NCBI GenBank assembly: GCA_049975425.1 | Contig: JBNGDI010000036.1 | Coordinates: 1 to 25,104 of the forward strand | Length of the DNA stretch: 25,104 bases | Direction: 5' to 3' | Origin: HyVt-105 sp049975425 | GTDB taxonomy: Bacteria; Bacteroidota; Bacteroidia; Bacteroidales; VadinHA17 | Part shown: positions 9,193 to 16,655 of the stretch, piece after piece | Layout of the letters: each line of letters starts with the position of its first letter | Position numbering within the stretch: position 1 is the first letter of the stretch | Made by a program: the position numbers and the translations under genes | Notes under the pieces: model-generated | The model's input: only the letters and a program-made list of their open reading frames with translations | Told to the model about the DNA's origin: nothing | The model's database searches: none

Positions 9193-9225
9193 ACCGGTCA
9201 GTGATTGGCTGTGTCACTGACCGGT
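9193..9225. promoter_or_regulatory. Perfect 12-bp dyad between the two glycosidase genes
   Basis: ACCGGTCAGTGA (9193-9204) and TCACTGACCGGT (9214-9225) are perfect inverted repeats with a 9-base loop. In the minus-strand transcript this hairpin sits between the GH-A stop and the GH3 start and has no U-run after it. It may be an mRNA stabiliser or attenuator, or a protein site. Confidence 0.6.
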
Positions 9226-9250
9226 ACAGGCGACTTCTGCAATAAGAACA

Positions 9251-10480
9251 CTAAAACAGTTCACACCAGTCTTTCAGCTGCAGGGCCAGATCGTAAGTGA
9301 AAGCACGGATATCCTCCCTGGCTTTTTCCTTCTCTTCCCGCGACATGGCCCTCCAGGTTTCAATCCTGGCTGTGGGTGGTTCCCACATGGGCACCATTTC
9401 CGCGCTTTCCAGAATGTTGGCACAGTATTCGGCCGCTTCCAGTATTTCATCCACTGAATGCTGTGAAAAACGGAATACTTCCGTTTCACCGCCCAGCATT
9501 TCCTGAACCAGTTCGATGGCATGCCGGGCATGCCCTTCCATGTTGGGATTCACTTTTACGCTGGTATTCAGATCCCTCTTTCTGTAGAAACCGTAAACGG
9601 CCGCAATGGCACCGGGGTCGCGAATGGTCCCGTCGGGATATACCAGTCCGTGAATGGCACCCCAGTACCCGCCGATAACCAGGTTGAACACATACCATCC
9701 CACATTGTTTTTTTCGCAGATTTCAATGGCCATGTCGTAGGGGTTGGACCGGCCCAGACATCCCATTTCGCTGTTTATTAAAGGTTTATTGTATTTGGCT
9801 GAATATTCCTTGGCCAGTTCATAGCTGGCTTCCACACGGGAGCGGGTTTCCAGGTAATCGTGGAACGAAATGACATCCACCAGGTCGTTGGTGTTCTCGC
9901 AGAACCGGGGGTACATATGCCCTACCGTGATGGCATTTTTCGGATCGATTTTTCTGACGAACTGAATGAAATGGCGGACAAAAGCGGTAATTTCCTCCTC
10001 GTGCTGCTTTTGCGCCTCTCCGGTGGCTTTCAGGTAGTAATCGTTGCAATTGGGTTCATTCATGATATCCCACATCAGGAGCCCCTCTTCATCCTTCAGG
10101 GCATTCACAATGGCTGCGGCATATTCTTCACAGCCTTTCCGGGCGCTTGCCTTCAGCATATCCGGATTCAATCCGTTCCCGTTGAACAGGATAGGCATAA
10201 CACTCACGCCGTGTTCATGACAGGTTCGCACATAATAAACCAGATCGTTAATATACCCTTCGGGGTCTCTCTCATAGCGGCGTTGACTCAGCCACACCCT
10301 GGTACTGTTGAGCTGAAGGCGCTCCATAAAGCCCAGATCCCTCAGGAGTATTTCCTCGCTGGCAATCACTCCATGGCACACTCCACGGATAAAGCTGTAA
10401 TCTTTCAGGGGTTCCTCTGCAGACAGTGATCCCGCCATAAGCAGTAACATTCCGGCAATAACCAATCCTTTCTTTTTCAT
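9251..10480 (-). CDS. Clan GH-A (GH5-like) glycoside hydrolase, exported
   Basis: A 409-residue protein with a signal peptide (about 1-21, ending SLSAEE). The fold pattern is a single TIM barrel: RVWLS after strand 2, then WDIMNEPN with the Asn-Glu pair N141-E142 (acid/base), SFHDY after strand 6, and INSEMG with nucleophile E238. These are the two catalytic glutamates of retaining clan GH-A enzymes. Size and motifs resemble unassigned cellulase-superfamily proteins near GH5, but I cannot assign a family or substrate. It is immediately upstream of the GH3 gene, suggesting an endo/exo pair acting on the same glycan. No SusC/SusD pair or dedicated regulator is nearby, so it is not a classic polysaccharide utilisation locus. 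Confidence 0.85.
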   Translation of the reverse strand: MKKKGLVIAGMLLLMAGSLSAEEPLKDYSFIRGVCHGVIASEEILLRDLGFMERLQLNSTRVWLSQRRYERDPEGYINDLVYYVRTCHEHGVSVMPILFNGNGLNPDMLKASARKGCEEYAAAIVNALKDEEGLLMWDIMNEPNCNDYYLKATGEAQKQHEEEITAFVRHFIQFVRKIDPKNAITVGHMYPRFCENTNDLVDVISFHDYLETRSRVEASYELAKEYSAKYNKPLINSEMGCLGRSNPYDMAIEICEKNNVGWYVFNLVIGGYWGAIHGLVYPDGTIRDPGAIAAVYGFYRKRDLNTSVKVNPNMEGHARHAIELVQEMLGGETEVFRFSQHSVDEILEAAEYCANILESAEMVPMWEPPTARIETWRAMSREEKEKAREDIRAFTYDLALQLKDWCELF

Positions 10481-10534
10481 TTGTTCTGTTTTAGTTTAAT
10501 GAAACATGGTACAGGCAGGTGTTCACCCCAGGCA

Positions 10535-10549
10535 CACCGGATACCGGTG
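10535..10549. repeat. Short hairpin CACCGG-ATA-CCGGTG
   Basis: A perfect 6-bp stem with a 3-base loop lies between the membrane protein gene and the GH-A gene. No T-run follows on the minus strand, so terminator function is uncertain. Confidence 0.35.
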
Positions 10550-10573
10550 GTTCTGTGCTGCCCGTTATTCAAT

Positions 10574-11287
10574 TTATTTGTTTTTTTTCATTTTTCTTTT
10601 AAAAACCGCGCTCAGCAGGAAGGAGGAAAGGATCAGTTGAATCCAGACAATGGAAATGATGGTCACTTCAAACATGTATTCCCTTTCCATACCCAGGGTG
10701 ATTGAAATGAGGATCAGAGCCACCAGTGCCAGGATGAATCCGATGAGCCAGGTCAGGCGCATGACCCTGTATAGGCCCTTTTTCCCTGTGAAAACAGGAA
10801 TGATGACGAAAAAGGCGAGATTCATCATCAGGAATCCGATTTCTTCCAGTGCAATAAATACCCCGTGTGGGTTGAATTGTGTAAACAGTGCGATGCCTTC
10901 GGTTTCGCCGTTCAGCAGGCTTGGCTGGATCACAGAAACCTGGACAAAATAATTCGGGATCAACAGGGAAGCTGAAATCACGGAAAATATCAGACCCAGA
11001 TGGCTGAAGAATTTTTTTCCGGAGTCAGCCAGATAGTGTACATGCAACATCAGGCATATAAAAAGAATGGAAATGAACATGGTGGGGTACATCCAGTAGT
11101 AATCGCGCGGGAACCTGGTAATTATGTCGGTATAGGGATATTCGAAACAATTTGCTGTACAGAAAGGCCCGGATAACGGAGGAGTATTGAAGGCTATCCA
11201 GAAGGTTATCAGAGTAGTAACGGCCGTGACCAGGGAAATATAAAATCCCGTTCTCGTCGCGGCACTTTCATTGTTTGTATGCATCAT
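10574..11287 (-). CDS. Six-TM membrane protein of unknown function
   Basis: A 237-residue integral membrane protein with about six hydrophobic helices (near 14-33, 64-86, 93-118, 143-166, 175-198 and 203-229) and a lysine-rich C-terminus (KRKMKKNK), suggesting a cytoplasmic tail. Between helices 1 and 2 an extracytoplasmic loop holds two Cys (GPFCTANCFEYP). The fourth helix has an in-membrane acidic pair (IALEEIGF). I do not recognise a family with confidence; it resembles small DUF-type membrane proteins annotated as hypothetical. Two adjacent ATG codons (11287 and 11284) are possible starts. It is 93 bases upstream of the GH-A gene on the same strand, but nothing links them functionally. 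Confidence 0.75.
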   Translation of the reverse strand: MMHTNNESAATRTGFYISLVTAVTTLITFWIAFNTPPLSGPFCTANCFEYPYTDIITRFPRDYYWMYPTMFISILFICLMLHVHYLADSGKKFFSHLGLIFSVISASLLIPNYFVQVSVIQPSLLNGETEGIALFTQFNPHGVFIALEEIGFLMMNLAFFVIIPVFTGKKGLYRVMRLTWLIGFILALVALILISITLGMEREYMFEVTIISIVWIQLILSSFLLSAVFKRKMKKNK

Positions 11288-11497
11288 TCCTGGAAGTGAT
11301 TATGGCTTGCATTATGGCCCGGTAACCGGAAAGTCAACAGGCAATCTTTATTCTTTTGCTTTGCCCCTCTGTTTGTGCATTTATGAATAAATGCCTGTTA
11401 TACCGAAAGAAGTGATCTGTTTTGAAGGGTAAGATATAAAAAAAAATGTGGATTCCGTGTGTTTTTGACATGAATTATTCTGTTTCCGCATGAGAAT

Positions 11498-11534
11498 GCC
11501 GCCACAGTGCGGCGAACGAAACCGGCCTGAGGGG
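11498..11534. repeat. REP-like hairpin plus 26-bp dispersed repeat (copy B)
   Basis: GCCGC (11498-11502) pairs with GCGGC (11509-11513) across CACAGT. Bases 11509-11534 are the exact reverse complement of 306-331. Both copies lie in non-coding DNA about 11.2 kb apart. Confidence 0.75.
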
Positions 11535-11663
11535 CTGGTGAGATGAATATATCAAAGATAACGTTACAAGAATGAATGATTATTTCATCTGACAGGTGAT
11601 GGCTCGATTCTGTAATTGATTAAATAACAAATAATATTAATAAAAACTTGCAAGTATGAGAAA

Positions 11664-11699
11664 GTTGTTATCTACGTAGATACCTGCATAGATAACAAC
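11664..11699 (-). terminator. Possible terminator or switching hairpin after the KamA-family gene
   Basis: GTTGTTATCTA (11664-11674) pairs perfectly with TAGATAACAAC (11689-11699). Overlapping it is a 14-bp perfect palindrome, TATCTACGTAGATA (11669-11682), so two foldings compete. On the minus strand the stem is followed by TTTCTCAT, a weak U-run, about 35 bases after the stop codon. Confidence 0.45.
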
Positions 11700-11733
11700 G
11701 TAGGAATATATGAACAAATGATAAACTATCCTC

Positions 11734-13656
11734 CTAGTAATAGAACCAGATAGTCCGGTAGTCTCTGACATTCTCTCCCCTCGCTGCCAGCTCTTCCAGG
11801 TAATCATAAATGGGCACATCCACATAATTGTAAGGTGGGATGGGGGTGATGTTTTTTTCCCAGGGATGGAACTCGTATACCCTTGACCCGTCTGGCAGGA
11901 TCATGACCAGCCGGCGGTCCTGGCCGGCCCGCAAATGGTTTTTGCCAAGTTTTGGCACATTGAACACCGGCTCGTCGGTACGGTCGAGGCCGGGCAGCAG
12001 CCGCGCTTCTTCCTTACGTTCCTGGAGGATGCGGGCAATGGGTACCATGTACCGGCTGGTTTCTTCCTTTCCTTTCATGTTGAAGGTATAATACGGATCC
12101 ACCCCGATGGCTTTCAGGTCGCGGCGTAATTTGGCCGTTTCGAACCGGCGCGAATTCTCTACCGTATACACCTGCTGGTTGTACACGCTGATACCGGCTT
12201 TCCGGAGTTTCTGCACCACTTCCATCGACTCGGGGGTGATTTCGTAAGAGTGTTCGTAATGGGTGACCAGGGCGATTTCCCGGTGGGGTGGTTGGTGGTA
12301 GGAAGCCAGCAGACTCAGCAGGCTGTCGGTGAACCGCATGGGCAGCACCACGGGGGTGCGGCTTCCGATGCGGATGCGGTAGATGTGTTTTTTCGAGGCG
12401 AGTACATCGAGCAGGTTCTTGAGCTGGTGGTCTTTCATCACCAGAGGGTCACCGCCGGTGATCAGCACATCGCCAATGCTGGTGTGATGGTCGAACCATT
12501 CCAGTGCTTCCTCTGTCTTCTTTTTTCCGGCCAGGGCTTTGGGTTCCAGTACACTTTCGATCTCCCAGTTGCGCTGGCAGTAAACACAAATCTGGGCACA
12601 GGTATTGAAAGGCTTGAAAATGGCAATGCCGGGATACCGCCGGGTGACCAGGTCGATTGGGGAAGTGTCGTGCTCGCCCATGAAATCGAAGGATATTTTC
12701 CGGTCGGAGCGGTGTTCGGCCATTTTATCCACGTATTCCAGAGGCGGGATTACCTGTGCCCGCACCGCATGGTCGTAACCTATGGACAGCTTGCTGTCCA
12801 TCAGGCTCAGGTAATAGGGGGTGATTCCGAAGGCAATGCGGTTTTTCACGGCTTTGTTCACAGCTTCTTTCTGGTCGTTGGTCAGCTCGATCAGGTCGAA
12901 CAGGCCCCTGGCATCGCGCAGCACGTGTTTCAGGTGCCACATGTAATCGTTCCAGTCGTCATCAGTCCCCCCGAAATACCTCAGGATCCTGGCCCGGTTC
13001 TCTTTTCTCCACTGGACGACTTCTTCTTCCAGGCCGCTGGGGTATTTCTTGAAATATTTTTTCAGGCTGCTGCCCAGCTCGTCGAGCATCTCCGTGCGGA
13101 TGGCGGCGGCTTCCCTGCCTTTCAGCCGGAAAAAATCGGGGATACCCTTTTTTACCTGGGCGTTTTCCAGGTAAATGTTCGAGCGGCCGGTTACGCCCCG
13201 GAACAGGTTGATGAATTCCATGATGAATCCAACGGAAATGGTTGTGACCAGGTCTTCCCGTTTGTTGCTGGCCAGTTTCCACAGGCTGTCGAGGGCGGAG
13301 AATTCCGTCCGGAACTCGTTTACGGGGCCGATGATGCTGCGGAATACCCTGATGCATTCGCGCACGGTGGATTTCTCCAGGATGTGCAGGTCGTTGTCTA
13401 CGGCAAACACCTTTCTTTCGGCATAATCCAGGTAGGAATACAGGGCATCGCGCGCCTCTTCAAGGGATTTTGATTCCAGCAGGATCCTGTGAATATCGGG
13501 ATTGGATTCCCAAAGCCTTTGCAGGTAGGCTTCGTAGTCGACCTCAAAATGCGGTTTGAACAGGCTGACCTCGTCGGTAAACACATCGTCGAGCAGGCGT
13601 GTGCTGAGCCACTTGATCCCCGCGGGCGGGTGGTTTTTTCTGGATGCTTCGCTCAT
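11734..13656 (-). CDS. KamA-family radical SAM protein (lysine 2,3-aminomutase-like)
   Basis: A 640-residue protein with the radical SAM [4Fe-4S] motif CxxxCxxC at C353, C357 and C360 and the SAM-binding GGDPL at 401-405, followed by a barrel typical of lysine 2,3-aminomutase relatives. The N-terminal 300 residues are a long helical extension; classic KamA is about 420 residues. The PLP-lysine region of true aminomutases (PGGGGK) is replaced here by VPKLGKN (567-573), so the reaction and PLP use are uncertain. It matches, from memory, the uncharacterised AblA-like group of long KamA relatives. The cytoplasmic protein may act on an amino acid or a protein-bound lysine. The aspartase gene lies 168 bases upstream on the same strand; co-transcription is possible, not shown. 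Confidence 0.88.
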   Translation of the reverse strand: MSEASRKNHPPAGIKWLSTRLLDDVFTDEVSLFKPHFEVDYEAYLQRLWESNPDIHRILLESKSLEEARDALYSYLDYAERKVFAVDNDLHILEKSTVRECIRVFRSIIGPVNEFRTEFSALDSLWKLASNKREDLVTTISVGFIMEFINLFRGVTGRSNIYLENAQVKKGIPDFFRLKGREAAAIRTEMLDELGSSLKKYFKKYPSGLEEEVVQWRKENRARILRYFGGTDDDWNDYMWHLKHVLRDARGLFDLIELTNDQKEAVNKAVKNRIAFGITPYYLSLMDSKLSIGYDHAVRAQVIPPLEYVDKMAEHRSDRKISFDFMGEHDTSPIDLVTRRYPGIAIFKPFNTCAQICVYCQRNWEIESVLEPKALAGKKKTEEALEWFDHHTSIGDVLITGGDPLVMKDHQLKNLLDVLASKKHIYRIRIGSRTPVVLPMRFTDSLLSLLASYHQPPHREIALVTHYEHSYEITPESMEVVQKLRKAGISVYNQQVYTVENSRRFETAKLRRDLKAIGVDPYYTFNMKGKEETSRYMVPIARILQERKEEARLLPGLDRTDEPVFNVPKLGKNHLRAGQDRRLVMILPDGSRVYEFHPWEKNITPIPPYNYVDVPIYDYLEELAARGENVRDYRTIWFYY

Positions 13657-13745
13657 GGTTTTTTGAGATAAGTGACCGGATGGGCAGAGTGGTTTTTCAA
13701 TATAGGCATTGCTTCCGGCTTATGCAAGAGCCCGGTGAAAATTTT

Positions 13746-13797
13746 ATCCGGTGCCTGCCGGGCTGAAATATCCAATCCGGTGGCTTACGGGCTGAAA
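13746..13797. repeat. Imperfect direct repeat, 23 bp, two copies
   Basis: Copies at 13746-13768 and 13775-13797 share ATCCGGTG and CGGGCTGAAA and differ in the central five bases (CCTGC versus GCTTA). They lie 29 bases apart in the spacer between the aspartase and KamA-family genes. Confidence 0.7.
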
Positions 13798-13815
13798 ACA
13801 GGAACAACGTAAGCC
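13782..13815 (-). terminator. Hairpin just after the aspartase stop codon
   Basis: GGCTTACG (13782-13789) pairs with CGTAAGCC (13808-13815) over an 18-base loop. It begins 9 bases beyond the aspartase stop on the minus strand. There is no clear U-run, so it may be a weak terminator or an mRNA 3'-end structure. Confidence 0.35.
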
Positions 13816-13824
13816 CATTTTCGT

Positions 13825-15681
13825 TTACTTCATCTTTTGCGGGCTGATCATTCGCTCAGGAGCCAGAATCCTGTCCAGTTCTTCCTTTGACAGTAATTTC
13901 TTTCTGATGCACAATTCGTACACCCCGGTGTTTGTTTCAAGCGCTTCCCTTGCCATGCTTGAGCATGTTTCATAGCCCAGCACAGGAACAAGGGCTGTAA
14001 CGATGCCGATGCTGTTCTGCACCATTTCCAGGCATCGTTCCTTATTGGCCGTGATACCGTCGATGCACCGGTGCTTCAGCGTCATCATCCCGTTTTTCAG
14101 CATCTCAACCGATTCGAATATACTCTGAACGATGACCGGTTCCATTACATTCAGCTCAAGCTGTCCTGCCTCGGCGGCCATAGTGACCGTAAGATCATTC
14201 CCGATGACCTTGAAGGCGATCTGGTTGACCACTTCGGGGATCACGGGGTTCACTTTCCCCGGCATGATAGACGAACCCGGCTGCATGGGGGGCAGGTTGA
14301 TTTCTTTAATACCTGTTCGGGGCCCTGATGAGAGAAGCCTCAGATCATTCGATATTTTGGACAGTTTGACGGCCAGCCGCTTCAGGGCAGAGGAATACAT
14401 CACAAAAGATCCGGTATCCTGGGTTGCCTCGACAAGGTTTTCGGCGTTTTTCAGGTCCAGACCGGTAATTTCACGTAAACAGGCCACGACTTTTTCTGCA
14501 TAGTCGGGATCGGAATTGATTCCGGTACCAATAGCCGTAGCCCCCATATTTATTTCAAGAAACAGCCTTACATTTTCCTCCAAACGCTGTATTTCCTCTT
14601 CCAGCGTTGTGCCCCAGGCCATGAAATTCTGGCCCAGGGTCATGGGAACGGCATCCTGCAGCTGTGTCCGACCCATTTTCAGCACATCCCTGAATTCTTC
14701 GCCCTTCTTTTTAAAGGATCCGATCAGTTCCTTCAGTGTTTTAATCAGCGTGAAATTATTATTGTACAGTGCAATCTTTACTGCAGTAGGATAGACATCG
14801 TTGGTTGACTGGGAAAGATTCACATGGTTGTTGGGATGGCAATATCCGTATTCCCCTTTTTTCCTGCCCATGATCTCCAGGGCACGGTTAGCTATCACCT
14901 CATTGGCATTCATATTGGTGGAGGTTCCTGCGCCTCCCTGGATCATATCTACCACAAAATGGAACTGGTATTTTCCTTTCTGTATATCCGTACAGGCAGT
15001 GATTATGGCGTTTGCTACCGTTTCATCAAGCAGGCCAAGCTCGTAATTGGCCTTTGCCGCCGCTTTTTTCACCATGGCCAGCGCCTCAACCAGAACCGGG
15101 TAGAAATTGAGCGTGACACCGCTGATGTTGAAATTTTCAATGGCACGCATAGTCTGGATACCGTAATATGCCTGGTTCGGCACGTTTTTGCAGCCCAGCA
15201 GGTCATGTTCCCGCCGCGTTTCACCGGCTTCGTACTGTGCCGCCACATTTACCATACGGTTATTGGCATGGCGCATCCTGCGTGAGATTACCTGGGCGAC
15301 ATTCGACATGATTTTTAACGCGGAAGTGCTGTTCCGGGCGAAATACGATTTTTTTACCAGCAGCACCCGTGTTTTCTCAAGGGCCCTGGCGCTGGTCGAA
15401 TGCTTGCTGTCGCCCGACCAGCTTCCTTCGCCCAAAAAATCGCCTCTTGTAAAATGAGAAAGCCTTTTTTCCTCACCGTAGACGTTTTTTTTAAATAGTT
15501 CCACTTCCCCGTCGTAAATAAGGAACAGGTCTTTACGTTCACGGTTTTCTTCAAACAGCAGTTCATTCGGCCGGAATGTTGCCTCCTCGATGCTTTCCGA
15601 CAGGATATTAAGTTCCCTTTCGGTTAAACCCTGGAAAAGCTCAATTTCTTTTATGAAATCCAGTATCTTGTCGGTTTTCAT
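13825..15681 (-). CDS. aspA: Aspartate ammonia-lyase fused to a cyclic-nucleotide-binding-like domain
   Basis: Aspartase reversibly converts L-aspartate to fumarate and ammonia. From the ATG at 15681 the protein has 618 residues; usual aspartases have about 470. The extra N-terminus (about 1-130) is a Crp/cNMP-binding-type beta-roll (LFQGLTERELNIL, GEVELFKK, then FLGEGSW) with a following helix and linker. The aspartase part starts near 156 (RREHDLLG) and includes the family signature GSSIMPGKVNP at 469-479 with the catalytic serine loop. In the phosphate-binding cassette the usual RSA is HST (His94 where Arg binds the cyclic phosphate), so cyclic-nucleotide binding is doubtful. A TTG start 30 bases upstream is possible but less likely. 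trmD lies upstream on the same strand. Fumarase is less likely given the sequence, but activity is inferred. Confidence 0.9.
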   Translation of the reverse strand: MKTDKILDFIKEIELFQGLTERELNILSESIEEATFRPNELLFEENRERKDLFLIYDGEVELFKKNVYGEEKRLSHFTRGDFLGEGSWSGDSKHSTSARALEKTRVLLVKKSYFARNSTSALKIMSNVAQVISRRMRHANNRMVNVAAQYEAGETRREHDLLGCKNVPNQAYYGIQTMRAIENFNISGVTLNFYPVLVEALAMVKKAAAKANYELGLLDETVANAIITACTDIQKGKYQFHFVVDMIQGGAGTSTNMNANEVIANRALEIMGRKKGEYGYCHPNNHVNLSQSTNDVYPTAVKIALYNNNFTLIKTLKELIGSFKKKGEEFRDVLKMGRTQLQDAVPMTLGQNFMAWGTTLEEEIQRLEENVRLFLEINMGATAIGTGINSDPDYAEKVVACLREITGLDLKNAENLVEATQDTGSFVMYSSALKRLAVKLSKISNDLRLLSSGPRTGIKEINLPPMQPGSSIMPGKVNPVIPEVVNQIAFKVIGNDLTVTMAAEAGQLELNVMEPVIVQSIFESVEMLKNGMMTLKHRCIDGITANKERCLEMVQNSIGIVTALVPVLGYETCSSMAREALETNTGVYELCIRKKLLSKEELDRILAPERMISPQKMK

Positions 15682-15747
15682 GTTTGGATAATTTTCTGGT
15701 GAGTACAGCAAATGGAGTGGCAGGGATAGTATATAGGGGTGTAAGGC

Positions 15748-16428
15748 TCATTCTTTTCCCAGCAGGCCGGGCCTTCTTTCCCGGGTCCGCCCGATGGCCT
15801 GCTGCATACGCCATTCTTCTATGCGGGCGGCATGGCCGGATAGCAGTACGCCGGGTACTTTCCATCCCCTGAAATCGGCCGGACGGGTATAGACAGGCGG
15901 GGCCAGCAAGCCGTCCTGGAAGGAATCGGTCAGGGCCGAAGTTTCATCGGAGATGACCCCGGGCAGGAGCCTGACCACTGAGTCGGTAATAACGGCAGCA
16001 GCCAGTTCCCCCCCCGACAGCACATAATCGCCGATGGATATCTCCAGGGTGATGAAGTGGTCGCGTATGCGCTGGTCTACCCCTTTGTAATGCCCGCACA
16101 GGATTATTAGGTTCCGGCAGGTGGAGAGCCGGTTGGCCAGAGGTTGCTTATATGGTGTGCCATCGGGGGTGGTGTAGATAACTTCGTCGTAATTTCGTTC
16201 CCTCTGCAGCTTCTCTATAGCCCGGGCAATGGGTTCGGGTTTCATCACCATGCCGGCACCGCCTCCGAACGCATAATCGTCTACCGTGCGGTAGGCATCG
16301 TCGGTAAAATCGCGCAGGTTGTGAACGTGTATTTCTGCCAGCCCTTTTTCCCGGGCCCGTTTCACAATGGAATGGTCCAGCGGGCTCTGCAGCAATTCGG
16401 GCAGTATGGTGAGAATATCGATACGCAT
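15748..16428 (-). CDS. trmD: tRNA (guanine37-N1)-methyltransferase
   Basis: TrmD transfers a methyl group from S-adenosylmethionine to G37 of tRNAs, preventing +1 frameshifting. At 226 residues it has the usual bacterial length. The N-terminus RIDILTILPE and the trefoil-knot region are typical: IILCGHYKGVDQR (108-120), GDYVLSGGELA (133-143) and LTDSF with the likely catalytic Asp168. The ATG follows a TAnnTTTG-like box, so it may have its own promoter. It precedes the aspartase gene by 66 bases on the same strand and the two could be co-transcribed. The usual rpsP-rimM-trmD-rplS cluster is absent here. Confidence 0.97.
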   Translation of the reverse strand: MRIDILTILPELLQSPLDHSIVKRAREKGLAEIHVHNLRDFTDDAYRTVDDYAFGGGAGMVMKPEPIARAIEKLQRERNYDEVIYTTPDGTPYKQPLANRLSTCRNLIILCGHYKGVDQRIRDHFITLEISIGDYVLSGGELAAAVITDSVVRLLPGVISDETSALTDSFQDGLLAPPVYTRPADFRGWKVPGVLLSGHAARIEEWRMQQAIGRTRERRPGLLGKE

Positions 16429-16444
16429 ACGGCAGGGTTTTCTG

Positions 16445-16452
16445 CAAAGATA
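16445..16452 (-). promoter_or_regulatory. Candidate -7 box for trmD
   Basis: On the minus strand this reads TATCTTTG, a full match to TAnnTTTG. It lies 16 bases before the trmD ATG, which would leave a very short leader. No good -33 TTTG is at the standard distance. Confidence 0.33.
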
Positions 16453-16632
16453 GGAAATTGTGCAATGTGGATCCGGTATGCCATGTTTTCCCGTTCCGGA
16501 TTGGTTTTTATTTGTTCAAATTTCCGCTCCGGAAAAACTACGAAATAATATGACACGACCGCAGGGATCATTTCCCGTAAAACGGTCAGTGCTGGTTGCC
16601 ATGTATGACAGTTGCCAACCCAGCATCCTGCC

Positions 16633-16651
16633 CACCCTTCACCCTTCACCC
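16633..16651. repeat. 7-bp tandem repeat CACCCTT, about 2.7 copies
   Basis: CACCCTT-CACCCTT-CACCC runs directly after the stop codon of the LolA-like gene (minus strand reading GGGTGAAGGGTGAAGGGTG). It is a short tandem tract in the spacer before trmD. Confidence 0.75.
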
Positions 16652-16655
16652 AGAC

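Larger units (their letters stand above)
11288..11733. other. Gene-free region with hairpins and 26-bp repeat copy B
   Basis: No credible gene is present in 446 bases. It contains a GCCGC/GCGGC hairpin, the second copy of the 26-bp dispersed repeat and, near the end of the KamA-family gene, an 11-bp stem overlapping a 14-bp palindrome. The half next to 11733 is strongly A/T-rich. Confidence 0.7.

Noticed and set aside
9131..9217. Upstream start for the GH3 protein
   Set aside because: It would place 29 residues before an obvious signal peptide and would translate through the intercistronic dyad.
6974..10480. Polysaccharide utilisation locus
   Set aside because: Only two glycosidase genes are present; no SusC/SusD pair, sensor-regulator or anti-sigma gene adjoins them.
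306..11534. Composite transposon bounded by the 26-bp inverted repeats
   Set aside because: No transposase, no target duplication visible and the enclosed genes look like ordinary chromosomal genes; a dispersed REP-like family explains the repeats better.
12250..13473. 407-residue open frame antisense to the KamA-family gene
   Set aside because: It mirrors a well-supported gene; its long span results from codon bias on the other strand, and its sequence shows no domain logic.
15682..15711. TTG start adding 10 residues to the aspartase fusion
   Set aside because: An ATG with a better fit to the start of the domain lies 30 bases downstream; kept only as an alternative.
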